Shown: positions 31,832 through 40,252 of the stretch, piece by piece | Layout: each line of letters begins with the position of its first letter | Numbering within the stretch: position 1 is the first letter of the stretch | Assembly: GCA_025965975.1 (NCBI GenBank) | Contig: JAOPVX010000314.1 | Location: 38,537-102,536, forward strand | DNA length: 64,000 nt | Source of the DNA: Mycobacterium sp. | Lineage (GTDB): Bacteria > Actinomycetota > Actinomycetes > Mycobacteriales > Mycobacteriaceae | Direction: 5' to 3' | Notes under the pieces: generated by a model | Seen by the model: only the letters and a program-made list of their open reading frames with translations | The model's database searches: none | What the model was told of the DNA's origin: nothing | Translations under genes and position numbers: made by a program

Positions 31832-32541
31832 GCGTCCGGCGCCTCCATGCCGCGCTCGTGTGCTATCCGAAGCCCGGCCAGGGTTGCATCCCCGACCTGA
31901 GTACCGGACCCTCGTGAGTCCGGCAGTCCCGCAAGGGTTCTTGCGGTCTCCCTGAACGAGCACAGCGGGGCGCCGCGGGTCGGCACCGGGGGTTCGCCTG
32001 CGCGCAGGCCGTCGACGAGGTCGCGGGCCGACGACGGTGTCTGGTTGTCGAAAAACTCCCAGTTGACCATCATCACTGGCGCGTAGTCGCACGCGGCGTT
32101 GCACTCGACGTGGTCCAGGGTAACCCGGCCGTCGTCGGTGGTCTGCCCCGCGTGGATGCCCAAATGGTCTTGCAGCGCTTCGAGAATCGCGTCACCGCCC
32201 ATGATCGCGCACAGCGTGTTCGTGCACACGCCGACCAGATATTCGCCGGTCGGTGTGCGCCGGTACATCGAGTAGAACGTGGCCACCGCGGTGACTTCCG
32301 CGTCGGTCAGGCCGAGTTGGGCCGCGCAGAACGAGATTCCCGCCGGGGTGAGGTAGCCGTCCTCGGACTGGACCAGATGCAGAAGCGGCAACAGCGCCGA
32401 GCGCGCGCTTGGGTAGCGGGCGACGATCTCCTTGGCGTCCGCGTCCAGCCGTGCGAGAACTTCTGGCGGGTAGGCGCCGGGCCCGTTGATCGGCGGGCCC
32501 GGCTCGTCGGGGCGTTGGCCCAACTCGAGGAATACGCTCAT
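31828..32541 (-). CDS. nuoE: NADH-quinone oxidoreductase subunit E
   Basis: A 237-residue thioredoxin-like subunit with a 2Fe-2S cluster; Cys ligands lie in VGVCTNTLCAIMGG and HVECNAACDYAP. The C-terminal extension after NWEFFDNQTP is a mycobacterial trait. I chose ATG 32541 (MSVFLELG); TTG 32565 is an in-frame alternative. Confidence 0.95.
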   Translation of the reverse strand: MSVFLELGQRPDEPGPPINGPGAYPPEVLARLDADAKEIVARYPSARSALLPLLHLVQSEDGYLTPAGISFCAAQLGLTDAEVTAVATFYSMYRRTPTGEYLVGVCTNTLCAIMGGDAILEALQDHLGIHAGQTTDDGRVTLDHVECNAACDYAPVMMVNWEFFDNQTPSSARDLVDGLRAGEPPVPTRGAPLCSFRETARTLAGLPDSRGSGTQVGDATLAGLRIAHERGMEAPDA

Positions 32542-32575
32542 CGGGACCGTCTCTTCTTCGCGCAAGCGCTACTCA

Positions 32576-33898
32576 CTAGCGGTCCACCCCGCCCATCACC
32601 GGGTCGATCGACGCCACCGCGGCGATCGCGTCGGCGACCATGCCGCCCTCGCACATTGCGGCCACGGCCTGCAGGTTGGTGAACGACGGGTCGCGGTAGT
32701 GCACGCGATAGGGCCTTGTGCCGCCGTCAGACACCATGTGCACGCCGAGTTCGCCGCGCGGCGACTCGACCGCGACGTACACCTGACCGGCGGGCACCCG
32801 AATGCCCTCGGTGACGAGCTTGAAGTGGTGAATCAGTCCCTCCATCGAGTGGCCCATGATCTTGGCGATGTGTTCTGGTGAGTTCCCAAGGCCGTCGGGG
32901 CCGATTTTCAGATCGGCGGGCCAGGCAAGTTTCTTGTCCTCGATCATCACCGGTCCCGGCTTCAATCGCTGCACGCATTGTTCGACGATCTTGATCGACT
33001 CGCGCATCTCCTTGACCCGAATGATGTAGCGGCCGTAAGAATCGCAGGCGTCGTCGGTGATGACGTCGAAGTCGTATGTCTCGTACCCGCAGTAGGGTTG
33101 CGCCCTGCGCAGGTCGTGCGGCAGCCCGGTGGCGCGCAGCACCGGTCCGGTGATGCCAAGCGCCATGCAGCCGGCCAGATCGAGATAGCCGACGCCCACC
33201 GTGCGGGCCTTCCAGATGTAGTTCTCGTTGAGCAGGTCCTCGAGGTCGTGTAACCGCTTGGGCAGCAACACGAGTAGGTCGCGGATCTGGGGGATCGCCT
33301 CGTCTGGCAGGTCGGCGGCCAGCCCGCCGGGGCGGATGTAGGAGTTGTTCATCCGCAGCCCGGTGATCGTCTCGAACACGGACAGGATCAGTTCGCGTTC
33401 GCGGAACCCGTAGAACATGGCCGACATCGCGCCCAGTTCCATCCCGCCGGTCGCCAGTGCCACCAAATGCGACGAGATCCGGTTGAGTTCCATCATCATC
33501 ACGCGGATGACGCTGGCGCGCTCGGGGATGTCGTCGGTGACACCGAGCAACTTTTCTACACCGAGGCAGTATGCGGTTTCGTTGAAAAACGGTGACAGGT
33601 AATCCATTCGGGTCACGAACGTGACGCCCTGGGTCCAGTTGCGGTATTCGAGGTTCTTCTCGATGCCGGTGTGCAGGTAGCCGATCCCGCAGCGGGCCGA
33701 GATGATGGTCTCGCCCTCGATCTCAAGGATGAGCCGCAGCACTCCGTGCGTGGAGGGATGCTGCGGCCCCATGTTGACGACGATTCGTTCGCCCACGTGC
33801 TCTTGGGCGGCCGCCACCACTTGATCCCAGTCCTCACCGCCGACCACGACCACTGTTTCGGTACCGCCCCCCTCGAGCGGCGACGTTGGGGTACTCAT
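32576..33898 (-). CDS. nuoD: NADH-quinone oxidoreductase subunit D
   Basis: A 440-residue hydrogenase-like subunit lining the quinone pocket. Seen: [15 protein letters not shown] (quinone-binding His), [16 protein letters not shown] and [14 protein letters not shown]. The start shares one base with the nuoC stop (TGATG). Confidence 0.97.
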   Translation of the reverse strand: MSTPTSPLEGGGTETVVVVGGEDWDQVVAAAQEHVGERIVVNMGPQHPSTHGVLRLILEIEGETIISARCGIGYLHTGIEKNLEYRNWTQGVTFVTRMDYLSPFFNETAYCLGVEKLLGVTDDIPERASVIRVMMMELNRISSHLVALATGGMELGAMSAMFYGFRERELILSVFETITGLRMNNSYIRPGGLAADLPDEAIPQIRDLLVLLPKRLHDLEDLLNENYIWKARTVGVGYLDLAGCMALGITGPVLRATGLPHDLRRAQPYCGYETYDFDVITDDACDSYGRYIIRVKEMRESIKIVEQCVQRLKPGPVMIEDKKLAWPADLKIGPDGLGNSPEHIAKIMGHSMEGLIHHFKLVTEGIRVPAGQVYVAVESPRGELGVHMVSDGGTRPYRVHYRDPSFTNLQAVAAMCEGGMVADAIAAVASIDPVMGGVDR

Positions 33899-34623
33899 CA
33901 GTTGTAGTCCCTCCGCTCATCGGGCGGCGGAATCTGCGCGCCGTGGTACTCCACGGGTATGCCGCCCAACGGGTAGTCCTTGCGTTGCGGATGCCCCTCC
34001 CAGTCATCGGGCATTTCGATGCGGGTCAGCGCGGGATGGCCATCGAAGACGATGCCGAAGAAGTCGTAGGTCTCGCGTTCGTGCCAGTCGGTCGTGGGGT
34101 AGACGGCGAACAGCGACGGGATGTGTGGATCGGCGTCGGGCGCCGCGACCTCCACTTGAATGCGGCGGTTGTGGGTGATAGACATCAGCGGGTACACGGC
34201 GTGCAACTCGCGGTCGGTGTCGTCGGGATAGTGCACCCCGGACACGCCAAGGCACAGCTCGAACCGCAGCCCCGGATGGTCGCGAAGCGTCTGCGCTACC
34301 GCGGGCAGCTGCTCGCGCCGCACCTCGAGTGTCAGTTCGTCGCGATAGACCACCACGCGTTCGAGCGCGGCGGCAAACGAGCTGGGACCGTCGTCGCCGA
34401 GCGCACCGGCGAGGGTATCTACGACCTCGTCAAAGTAGCCGCCGTACGGCCGCGGTGAACTGCCCGGCATCGAGACCGGCCGCACGAGACGGCCGTAGCC
34501 CGACGTATCGCCGCTGCCCGTTGCCCCGAACATGCCGCGGCGCACGCCGATCATCTCTGGGGCATCGCTGCCGTTGCTGCTTTCGCTCCCGGCTGTCTGT
34601 CCTTCGCCCGAGCGGCTCGTCAC
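33898..34623 (-). CDS. nuoC: NADH-quinone oxidoreductase subunit C
   Basis: A 241-residue structural subunit of the peripheral arm. Seen: [41 protein letters not shown] (in segments), the family signature. The first 60 residues are Gly/Ser-rich and low complexity. GTG 34623 overlaps the nuoB stop (GTGA). Confidence 0.96.
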   Translation of the reverse strand: MTSRSGEGQTAGSESSNGSDAPEMIGVRRGMFGATGSGDTSGYGRLVRPVSMPGSSPRPYGGYFDEVVDTLAGALGDDGPSSFAAALERVVVYRDELTLEVRREQLPAVAQTLRDHPGLRFELCLGVSGVHYPDDTDRELHAVYPLMSITHNRRIQVEVAAPDADPHIPSLFAVYPTTDWHERETYDFFGIVFDGHPALTRIEMPDDWEGHPQRKDYPLGGIPVEYHGAQIPPPDERRDYN

Positions 34624-35174
34624 CGCAGCAATCCTTTGAGCTCGATCGTCGGCGTGATCGACAACGCCGCCTGTTCGGCCGCGCGGACCGCTTCCTCGCG
34701 GTTGACGCCAAGCGGCATCTCCTGAATCTTGGCGTGCAGCTTCAGGATCGCGTGCAGCAGCATCTCCGGCCGGGGCGGGCAGCCGGGCAGGTAGATGTCG
34801 ACCGGCACCACGTGATCGACGCCTTGCACGACGGCGTAGTTATTGAACATGCCGCCAGAAGACGCGCACACACCCATCGCCAGCACCCATTTGGGCTCGG
34901 CCATCTGGTCGTAGACCTGCCGCAGCACCGGCGCCATCTTCTGGCTGACGCGTCCGGCGACGATCATCAGGTCGGCCTGGCGGGGAGTCGCAGAGAACCG
35001 CTCCATCCCGAACCGGGCAATGTCGAAGCGCGGGCCCGCCGTGGCCATCATCTCGATGGCGCAGCAGGCCAGGCCGAACGTCGCAGGCCAGAGTGAGCCC
35101 TTGCGGACGTAGCCGGCCACCTTCTCGACGGTGGACAGCAGGATTCCGCCGGGCAGCCGTTCTTCTAGTCCCAA
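34620..35174 (-). CDS. nuoB: NADH-quinone oxidoreductase subunit B
   Basis: A 184-residue subunit carrying cluster N2, the direct donor to quinone. Cys ligands are in [20 protein letters not shown] and [12 protein letters not shown] 35174 was chosen because it gives [14 protein letters not shown], matching the family N-terminus and the usual 184-residue length, and overlaps the nuoA end by 10 bases. Confidence 0.95.
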   Translation of the reverse strand: MGLEERLPGGILLSTVEKVAGYVRKGSLWPATFGLACCAIEMMATAGPRFDIARFGMERFSATPRQADLMIVAGRVSQKMAPVLRQVYDQMAEPKWVLAMGVCASSGGMFNNYAVVQGVDHVVPVDIYLPGCPPRPEMLLHAILKLHAKIQEMPLGVNREEAVRAAEQAALSITPTIELKGLLR

Positions 35175-35536
35175 TTCAGGCCCCCTCGGCGCCACACGTA
35201 GGCGTAGGCCACGAACACCACGACCATGAAAAGAAGCATCTCTACCAGCGCGAACACTCCCAGGCTGTCGAACGCCACCGCCCATGGGTAGAGAAAGACG
35301 ATCTCGATGTCGAACACGATGAACAACATCGCGGTCAGGTAGTACTTGATCGGAAACCGCTGGCCCGCCGCGTGGGCGGTGGCCATCTCCGGCACCGGTT
35401 CAATGCCGCATTCGTAGGCTTCCATTTTCGAGTGGTTGTAGCGGCGCGGCCCGATCAGCACCGCAATGCCGACCGATCCCACGGCAAACGCGGCCGCGAT
35501 CGCGCCAAGTACCAGAATTGGTGTGTACAAGTTCAT
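35165..35536 (-). CDS. nuoA: NADH-quinone oxidoreductase subunit A
   Basis: A 123-residue membrane subunit with three helices. Seen: [11 protein letters not shown] (the Cys loop near the quinone site) and [27 protein letters not shown] (in segments). It is the first gene of the nuoA-N operon. GAGGGAG lies 13 nt upstream of ATG 35536. The 163 bp upstream contains candidate -10 hexamers (TAAGCT, TAGGGT on the minus strand) but no convincing -35. Confidence 0.97.
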   Translation of the reverse strand: MNLYTPILVLGAIAAAFAVGSVGIAVLIGPRRYNHSKMEAYECGIEPVPEMATAHAAGQRFPIKYYLTAMLFIVFDIEIVFLYPWAVAFDSLGVFALVEMLLFMVVVFVAYAYVWRRGGLNWD

Positions 35537-35699
35537 GCCGAGCTAGCGCTCCCTCGTGGGCTGTCGATGTGAGCTTACCCACACCCTAGCGAGGTTTTTG
35601 ATGGGTGCCACGCATTTTGGTTAGTATCGCTAGTAGCAGCGAATGGCTATGTCGTCATGCCTCGAATCGGCAAGTGCGACAGGATATTTCGTGCGTCGG

Positions 35700-36110
35700 C
35701 TACTGCACGGGGGCGCGCAGAAGTGACACCACCGCGTCGCCCAAACGGATCGGGTCGATCGGGTGGGGAACCGCGGCGTCGGCGCGCGACCAGCTGGCCA
35801 GCCATTTGTCATCGGCGCGTCCGGTCAGCACCAGGATGGGTGGGCAGTCGGCAATCTCGTCCTTGAGCTGTTTGGCGATCCCCATGCCGCCCGCCGGGGT
35901 GGCCTCGCCGTCCAGGATGACCAGATCGAACCCGCCTTCATCCATCTGCCTGATCACCATCGGCGGCGTGGCCACCTCCAGGTAGGTCAGTTCGGGAAGG
36001 TCGGGGTGTACCCGCTTGCCCAGAGCCAACTTCACCTGCTCGCGGGTCCTCGGGTTGTCGCTGTAGACGAGGATGCGCAATTGACCGGACGGCTGCGACG
36101 GCTGGGTCAT
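35700..36110 (-). CDS. Response-regulator receiver-like protein linked to nuo
   Basis: A 136-residue single CheY-like domain. Strand 1 is ILVYSDNPRTREQVKLAL, with only one acidic residue of the usual pair. The phospho-acceptor region is FDLVILDGEATPAGGMGIAKQL, and the switch residues are ILVLTGRADDKWLA. No output domain or partner histidine kinase gene is present. It corresponds in position to M. tuberculosis Rv3143 next to nuoA, so a protein-protein role affecting respiration is more likely than DNA binding; that is inference. Confidence 0.85.
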   Translation of the reverse strand: MTQPSQPSGQLRILVYSDNPRTREQVKLALGKRVHPDLPELTYLEVATPPMVIRQMDEGGFDLVILDGEATPAGGMGIAKQLKDEIADCPPILVLTGRADDKWLASWSRADAAVPHPIDPIRLGDAVVSLLRAPVQ

Positions 36111-36120
36111 GCGTCGGATG

Positions 36121-36651
36121 CTATCCGCGCCGGAACACGACGTCGGCGGAAATCGCCGCCTTGTCGGGGATCATCCCCATCATGTTGCCGTCGACGCCGA
36201 AGTCGGTGCGGTTGATGGTGGCCTGCGTGCTCAGCCGCACCGCGCCGTCGTCAAGGACCGCGACCTTGGCATGCAGGGCCACGGGCGCCGTCGTGCCTTT
36301 GACGGTCAGTTGCGCTCGCAGATCTACTGTGTCGCCGTCGATCGCCTCGGCGCTGGTGACCACCACGCTGATGTCGGGAAACTTCGCTACTTCGAAGAAG
36401 TCTGCGGAGCGCAGGTGCTCGTCGCGCTTGCGTATCTTGGTGTCCACCGAGGCGACCTTGATGTCGATGCGGCCGAAAGCCGTTTTCGTGTCCGTGATTT
36501 GGCCGTCGCCGCTGAACTCCGCGAAGTGGCCCTTGACGGGCGCGAGTCCCCACATCGACTTGGCCTTGAACCCGATCGTCGACCGTTGGGGATCGACGTT
36601 CCAGACGCCGACGGATGCGGGATTGCTCAGAAGCTCTTGTGTGCCTGCCAT
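36121..36651 (-). CDS. YceI family protein
   Basis: A 176-residue lipocalin-like beta-barrel of the YceI family, which binds isoprenoid or other lipid ligands. Seen: GVWNVDPQRSTIGFKAKSMWGLAPVKG, KRDEHLRSADFFEVAKFP and TINRTDFGVDGN. No signal peptide, so it is cytosolic here. It lies 10 bp before the response-regulator gene and 1 bp after the frameshifted SnoaL-like gene. Confidence 0.88.
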   Translation of the reverse strand: MAGTQELLSNPASVGVWNVDPQRSTIGFKAKSMWGLAPVKGHFAEFSGDGQITDTKTAFGRIDIKVASVDTKIRKRDEHLRSADFFEVAKFPDISVVVTSAEAIDGDTVDLRAQLTVKGTTAPVALHAKVAVLDDGAVRLSTQATINRTDFGVDGNMMGMIPDKAAISADVVFRRG

Positions 36652-36652
36652 G

Positions 36653-37062
36653 TTACCTCCGCTGTGAATCGGCCGACTCCAGCAGCGGGGCCGTCTCTGC
36701 CGGGTCGAAGTACTCGTCGATGCGATTGATCAGACCGTTGGCACCCAACTTGATCACGATGCAGACCCGCATCGCGATCGATCCGCCGTTGCGGCCGTTG
36801 GCGTGCAGGATGTGCTGCTGCACGAAGCCGCCGTCGAACAGTTGGCGGTCCAGGATCTCGTAACGGCGATCGGTGGTCGTGTTGACGAACCATGCGATGA
36901 CCCGCATCGCGCGTTCCTTGCCGCGCCGCAGGGTTCACCGGTGTTCCAGACGATGACGTCGGAGTTCCATAACTGCTGCACCATCGCGATATCGCTCTGC
37001 TCGATCGCCTCAAAGAGGGGGTCGGCCACGTCGGCGATGGCCTCGGCGTCGGTCACAGACAT
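36653..37062 (-). pseudogene. SnoaL/NTF2-like protein gene with one frameshift
   Basis: The N-terminal part (MSVTDAEAIADVADPL...VWNTGEP) and the C-terminal part (LRRGKERAMRVIAWFVNTTTDRRYEILDRQLFDGGFVQQ, read in segments) lie in different frames. Adding one C to the run at 36931-36933 joins them into one cone-fold protein of about 136 residues. ATG 37062 follows AGGAGG. Either a recent inactivating deletion or a base-call error. Function of the intact protein unknown; the family includes cyclases, isomerases and binding proteins. Confidence 0.75.
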
Positions 37063-37122
37063 CAGCGCCTCCTCGCTACCGATCGTGTACCAGCCCAACA
37101 TCGAGCCTGCGGGCAGGTCCCC

Positions 37123-37172
37123 GTTTCGACGAAGTTTCGACGAATTTCGCGATCTGCCCACAGTTTCGACGA
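37123..37172. repeat. Three direct copies of GTTTCGACGA
   Basis: Exact 10-bp copies at 37123-37132, 37134-37143 and 37163-37172, between the divergent SnoaL-like and methyltransferase genes. Spacings are 11 and 29 bp. They may be regulator half-sites; nothing else identifies them. Confidence 0.5.
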
Positions 37173-37177
37173 TGCTG

Positions 37178-37208
37178 TTGACCTCAAGTTGGCTTGAGGT
37201 AGAACACT
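37178..37208 (+). promoter_or_regulatory. SoxR/MerR-type operator and promoter
   Basis: The palindrome ACCTCAAGTTGGCTTGAGGT (37181-37200) has perfect 8-bp arms. It overlaps a -35 TTGACC (37178-37183) and lies between it and a -10-like AACACT (37203-37208), giving the long 19-bp spacer used by MerR-family activators. ATG 37216 then falls at about the transcription start. Confidence 0.6.
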
Positions 37209-37215
37209 GGATTGC

Positions 37216-37857
37216 ATGCAGACAACACCGTCCCTCGACCATTTCGACCAGGCCTACCGGTCCCGGTCTGCGCCGTGGGTGATCGGCGAGCCGCAACCCG
37301 CGATCGTCGAGCTGCAACGGGCCGGCTTGATCCGTAGCAAGGTGCTCGACGTCGGTTGCGGGACCGGCGAACACACGATCCTGCTCACCCGGTTGGGATA
37401 CGACGTGCTCGGCATCGACTTCGCACCGCACGCGGTCAAACAGGCCCGTGCCAACGCGGCAGACGAGGGCGTCGACGCGCGCTTCGAGGTGGCCGACGCG
37501 ATGAAACTGGGCTCTGATTCCCCGGAAGAGCACGCCTACCAGACGATCGTCGATAGCGCGCTGTTCCACGTCTTCGACGACGCTGACCGTGCGCGGTATG
37601 TGAGCGGCCTGCATGCCGCGGTCCGGCCGGGCGGCTTGGTGCACGTGCTCGCCCTTTCCGACGCCGGCCGCGGGTTCGGTCCACAGGTCAGCGAACCCGA
37701 CATCCGGGAGGCCTTCGGCGACGGCTGGGTGCTGGAGGCGTTGGGCATCACCACCTATCGCGGTGTCGTGCAGAAGGTGCACTCGGAGGCGGTTGGCCTG
37801 CCGATCGGCACCCGCGTCGATGAGCCCGCGTGGCTGGCGCGCGCCCGGCGGGTCTAG
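37216..37857 (+). CDS. Class I SAM-dependent methyltransferase
   Basis: A 213-residue methyltransferase with SAM motif I VLDVGCGTGEHTILLTRLG near residue 40, the acidic ribose-binding GIDFAP, and motif IV IVDSALFHVFDD. The family includes thiol/thiopurine- and tellurite-type detoxifying enzymes, which fits the redox-type operator upstream, but the substrate is not known. It overlaps the convergent TIGR03086-type gene by 4 bases. Confidence 0.87.
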   Translation: MQTTPSLDHFDQAYRSRSAPWVIGEPQPAIVELQRAGLIRSKVLDVGCGTGEHTILLTRLGYDVLGIDFAPHAVKQARANAADEGVDARFEVADAMKLGSDSPEEHAYQTIVDSALFHVFDDADRARYVSGLHAAVRPGGLVHVLALSDAGRGFGPQVSEPDIREAFGDGWVLEALGITTYRGVVQKVHSEAVGLPIGTRVDEPAWLARARRV

Positions 37858-38468
37858 GGAGTCCAGGCGGGCGAACGGCCGAGGTGGAGCAGCGCGCGGT
37901 CGAGGTCGCTGATCGGTTCGCCCGCGGCAATGGCCGGTGCAAACACCGAGGCCGGTGCGGCGCGGAAGTCGCCGTCGGGAACGGCGAAGGCCAGCGGCAG
38001 AGCCGCGGCGATCACATCGGCCGGCAGCATGAACGGTGCGTTGATGGCCCGCGCCACGTCCCAGCCGTGGACGACGTAGTCCACGAAGTGAAAGCCGATG
38101 GCCTGCGGGCCAGGGAACGCGGCTCCTTGGCCGAATTCAGGCAGTGCGAAGGACGCGGCAAGCACGTCATCATCGGCGAAGGCGTCGAGGACGTCGGCCG
38201 CGGCCGCAGCGTAGGTGCCCGCGGGATCGATCGCCACGGCGTCGGCCACGGTGGCGGTGTCCCAGCGCGCGGGGTCGGCGCCACCACCGCGGGCCGCCGC
38301 CGCGAATCCATGGTGCTGCACGGTCATGTGCGCCAGCAGGTGGGCCAGGTCCCAGCCATCGCAAGGCGTCGCGCGGTGCAGGTCTTTCGGGGTGACGTTG
38401 TTGACTATGTCGACGGATGCCAACACTGCGGCGCGGTGGAAGGAGCGGATGTCGTTAGTAGTAAGCAT
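37854..38468 (-). CDS. TIGR03086-type DinB-like metal-binding protein
   Basis: A 204-residue protein of the mycothiol-dependent/DinB-like helical-bundle superfamily. Seen: ATPCDGWDLAHLLAHMTVQHHGFA, whose His residues are potential metal ligands, and FVDYVVHGWDVARAINAPF with a later His. Members bind a divalent metal and some transfer mycothiol. It is divergent from the MarR-family gene across a 51-bp AT-rich gap, and that regulator may control it. Confidence 0.8.
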   Translation of the reverse strand: MLTTNDIRSFHRAAVLASVDIVNNVTPKDLHRATPCDGWDLAHLLAHMTVQHHGFAAAARGGGADPARWDTATVADAVAIDPAGTYAAAAADVLDAFADDDVLAASFALPEFGQGAAFPGPQAIGFHFVDYVVHGWDVARAINAPFMLPADVIAAALPLAFAVPDGDFRAAPASVFAPAIAAGEPISDLDRALLHLGRSPAWTP

Positions 38469-38507
38469 AGGTAGATCATATGTACATGCGTACTATCGGT
38501 CAATGTT

Positions 38508-38513
38508 TAGTAT
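38508..38513 (+). promoter_or_regulatory. -10 hexamer TAGTAT, leaderless start
   Basis: TAGTAT ends 6 nt before GTG 38520 with no Shine-Dalgarno. The same AT-rich gap (38469-38519) contains CATATG and GTAC motifs that could be MarR contacts. Confidence 0.5.
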
Positions 38514-38519
38514 CCCGGT

Positions 38520-38945
38520 GTGACCGCACGGCGCAGACGACCCGACCTCGCCGCCATGCTCGCGCCGTTGGTTCGCGACATGATCGCCGCCGAACTTCCG
38601 GTGCTGGAAGCGCATGGGCTGTCGATGTGGGGCTACAGCGTGCTGGTCGCCCTCGATCGGTCGGCGATACGCACACAGGCGGCGCTCGCCGAGGCGATCG
38701 GCGCGGACAAGACACGCATCATCGCGATCCTCGACGAGCTTCAGCAGGGCGGTTTGATCGAACGGGTGGCAGACCCCGAGGACCGGCGGGCACGGCTACT
38801 GGCGATCACCGAAGAGGGGCGCAGGGTGAAAGAGGACACCGAGGCGGCGATTCAGCGCGGCGAGGAGCGCTGGCTCGGAACACTTTCGGCCACCGATCGC
38901 GCCGTGTTCCTGCGGGTGCTGCAGCAGTTGTCAAACCAACCCTGA
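38520..38945 (+). CDS. MarR-family regulator
   Basis: A 141-residue winged-helix regulator. Seen: recognition region TQAALAEAIGADKTRIIAILDELQQGGLIERV and wing VADPEDRRARLLAITEEGRR (in segments). The likely target is its own promoter and the divergent DinB-like gene. Its last 15 bases overlap the convergent end of the DUF6285 gene. Confidence 0.9.
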   Translation: MTARRRRPDLAAMLAPLVRDMIAAELPVLEAHGLSMWGYSVLVALDRSAIRTQAALAEAIGADKTRIIAILDELQQGGLIERVADPEDRRARLLAITEEGRRVKEDTEAAIQRGEERWLGTLSATDRAVFLRVLQQLSNQP

Positions 38946-39284
38946 GGACGATTGGTCGTACCCGGGGTGAGCGACGGCCAGCCGATGGCGGACCAGTGCG
39001 CGCAGGGTCGCCAGCACGTCGCCCGCGCGGTCGTCCAGTGTCCCAGCGCGAATGGCCGCGGCCAGCTGCGCTTCGTCGGTGAACCCGAGTGCGGTCAGCG
39101 GGCCGGTAACCTCCTCGGCCGCGTCGTCGCCCAGCTCTCGCTCGACGATGCGCAGCACGTTGGCGGCGACGCGGGCGTGGAAGTTGACCTGGCCTTCGGT
39201 GGCCGTCCGTACGTCGTTGTCAAGAAAGTCCGCCACGGCAGCGACGAGTTCGGCCGCCGTGGGCCGTCCGTACACCCAATTCAC
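38931..39284 (-). CDS. DUF6285 protein, LvaB-like
   Basis: A 117-residue helical protein: YGRPTAAELVAAVADFLDNDV, then FHARVAANVLRIVERELGDD. The pattern matches DUF6285 proteins encoded beside APH-type kinases and acyl-CoA dehydrogenases. In the Pseudomonas levulinate pathway a small partner of this size (LvaB) is needed by the kinase LvaA. Assigning that role here is inference from size and context. GTG 39284 overlaps the kinase stop (GTGA). It is the last gene of the operon. Confidence 0.75.
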   Translation of the reverse strand: MNWVYGRPTAAELVAAVADFLDNDVRTATEGQVNFHARVAANVLRIVERELGDDAAEEVTGPLTALGFTDEAQLAAAIRAGTLDDRAGDVLATLRALVRHRLAVAHPGYDQSSSGLV

Positions 39285-40252
39285 TTCGGACCGCCTCCTT
39301 CCAGCAGATCCAGTACGTCCCACTCGGTTTCGCTGACACGGCGCCCGATCGCGGCGAGTTCCACCGAAGGCGTCTGCCCGGACAGGTGCCGTTCGGCCTG
39401 AAACCGGCAGATGACGCCCCAGCGCAGCGTGGCCACGGTCAGCCACCACCGAAACGCCTGGCGATCAACGGTCGTCCCTGCGGCCGCCTCATACGCCGAA
39501 AGGAAGGTTTCGATGCTGCCAAGGCCGCCGGCGCCGAGCTGGTCGGGCGCGCCGAATCGCCAGGCCCGGATGCAGAACCAGGCCAGGTCCTCGTAGCGCT
39601 CGCCGATGTGGACCAGCTCCCAGTCCAGCACGGCCGCCAGGCCGGCTTGGTCGACGATCAGGTTGCCCATCCGGAAGTCGCCGTGCACCAGTGTCGGCGG
39701 TGACGGCGGCGGTCGGTTCGCGTCCAGCCAGCGAAACGCCCACTCGAATGTCGCGGTCGTGTCGCCCATCGCATCGAGCCGGTCGCGCCACTCGGTGAGC
39801 TGTTCGCTCTGCGTCAGGCCGATGCCATTCGGATCGGCGTGATGGATCGCGGCCAGCGCATGGGCGCACTGCTGCAGAAGCCGCAGCCTGCCGTCCTCGT
39901 CAAGACCGCGGTGAATCTTCCTGACGATCGTCTCGCCGTCGATCGCGTCGCAGATCAGATACGGATTACCCAGTGCCGCGGGGGAATTGTCGGCCGCGAG
40001 GATGTGGGGGACCGGCGCGCCTGCCGCTGCCGCCCGCTGCTGCACACGTGCCTCCAGCTCCATGCCTGCGTGGACGTCGTCGGGCGGACCGGTGCGCAGG
40101 ATCAGCGCCCGCCGATCGCCGTCGCCAACGGCGTCGAATGCCCACGTGGTCCGGCTCGCCCCTCCGGTCAAGGCGTGCAGGTTCTCGATGCTGGTATCGC
40201 CGAGGACCGGCTGCAGCACCTTCCCCAGTTCGATGGGAAGCTGCTCTGTCAC
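39281..40252 (-). CDS. APH-type kinase, LvaA/ACAD10-like
   Basis: A 323-residue phosphotransferase. Seen: ALTGGASRTTWAFDAVG (nucleotide loop), LVHGDFRMGNLI (catalytic HGD and metal Asn) and AVLDWELVHIGERYEDLAW (DFG-equivalent Asp). Relatives in Pseudomonas (LvaA) and the N-terminal half of human ACAD10/11 phosphorylate 4-hydroxyacyl-CoA. The flanking dehydrogenase and DUF6285 genes, each joined by a 4-base overlap, support that role. GTG 40252 overlaps the dehydrogenase stop. Confidence 0.85.
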   Translation of the reverse strand: MTEQLPIELGKVLQPVLGDTSIENLHALTGGASRTTWAFDAVGDGDRRALILRTGPPDDVHAGMELEARVQQRAAAAGAPVPHILAADNSPAALGNPYLICDAIDGETIVRKIHRGLDEDGRLRLLQQCAHALAAIHHADPNGIGLTQSEQLTEWRDRLDAMGDTTATFEWAFRWLDANRPPPSPPTLVHGDFRMGNLIVDQAGLAAVLDWELVHIGERYEDLAWFCIRAWRFGAPDQLGAGGLGSIETFLSAYEAAAGTTVDRQAFRWWLTVATLRWGVICRFQAERHLSGQTPSVELAAIGRRVSETEWDVLDLLEGGGPK

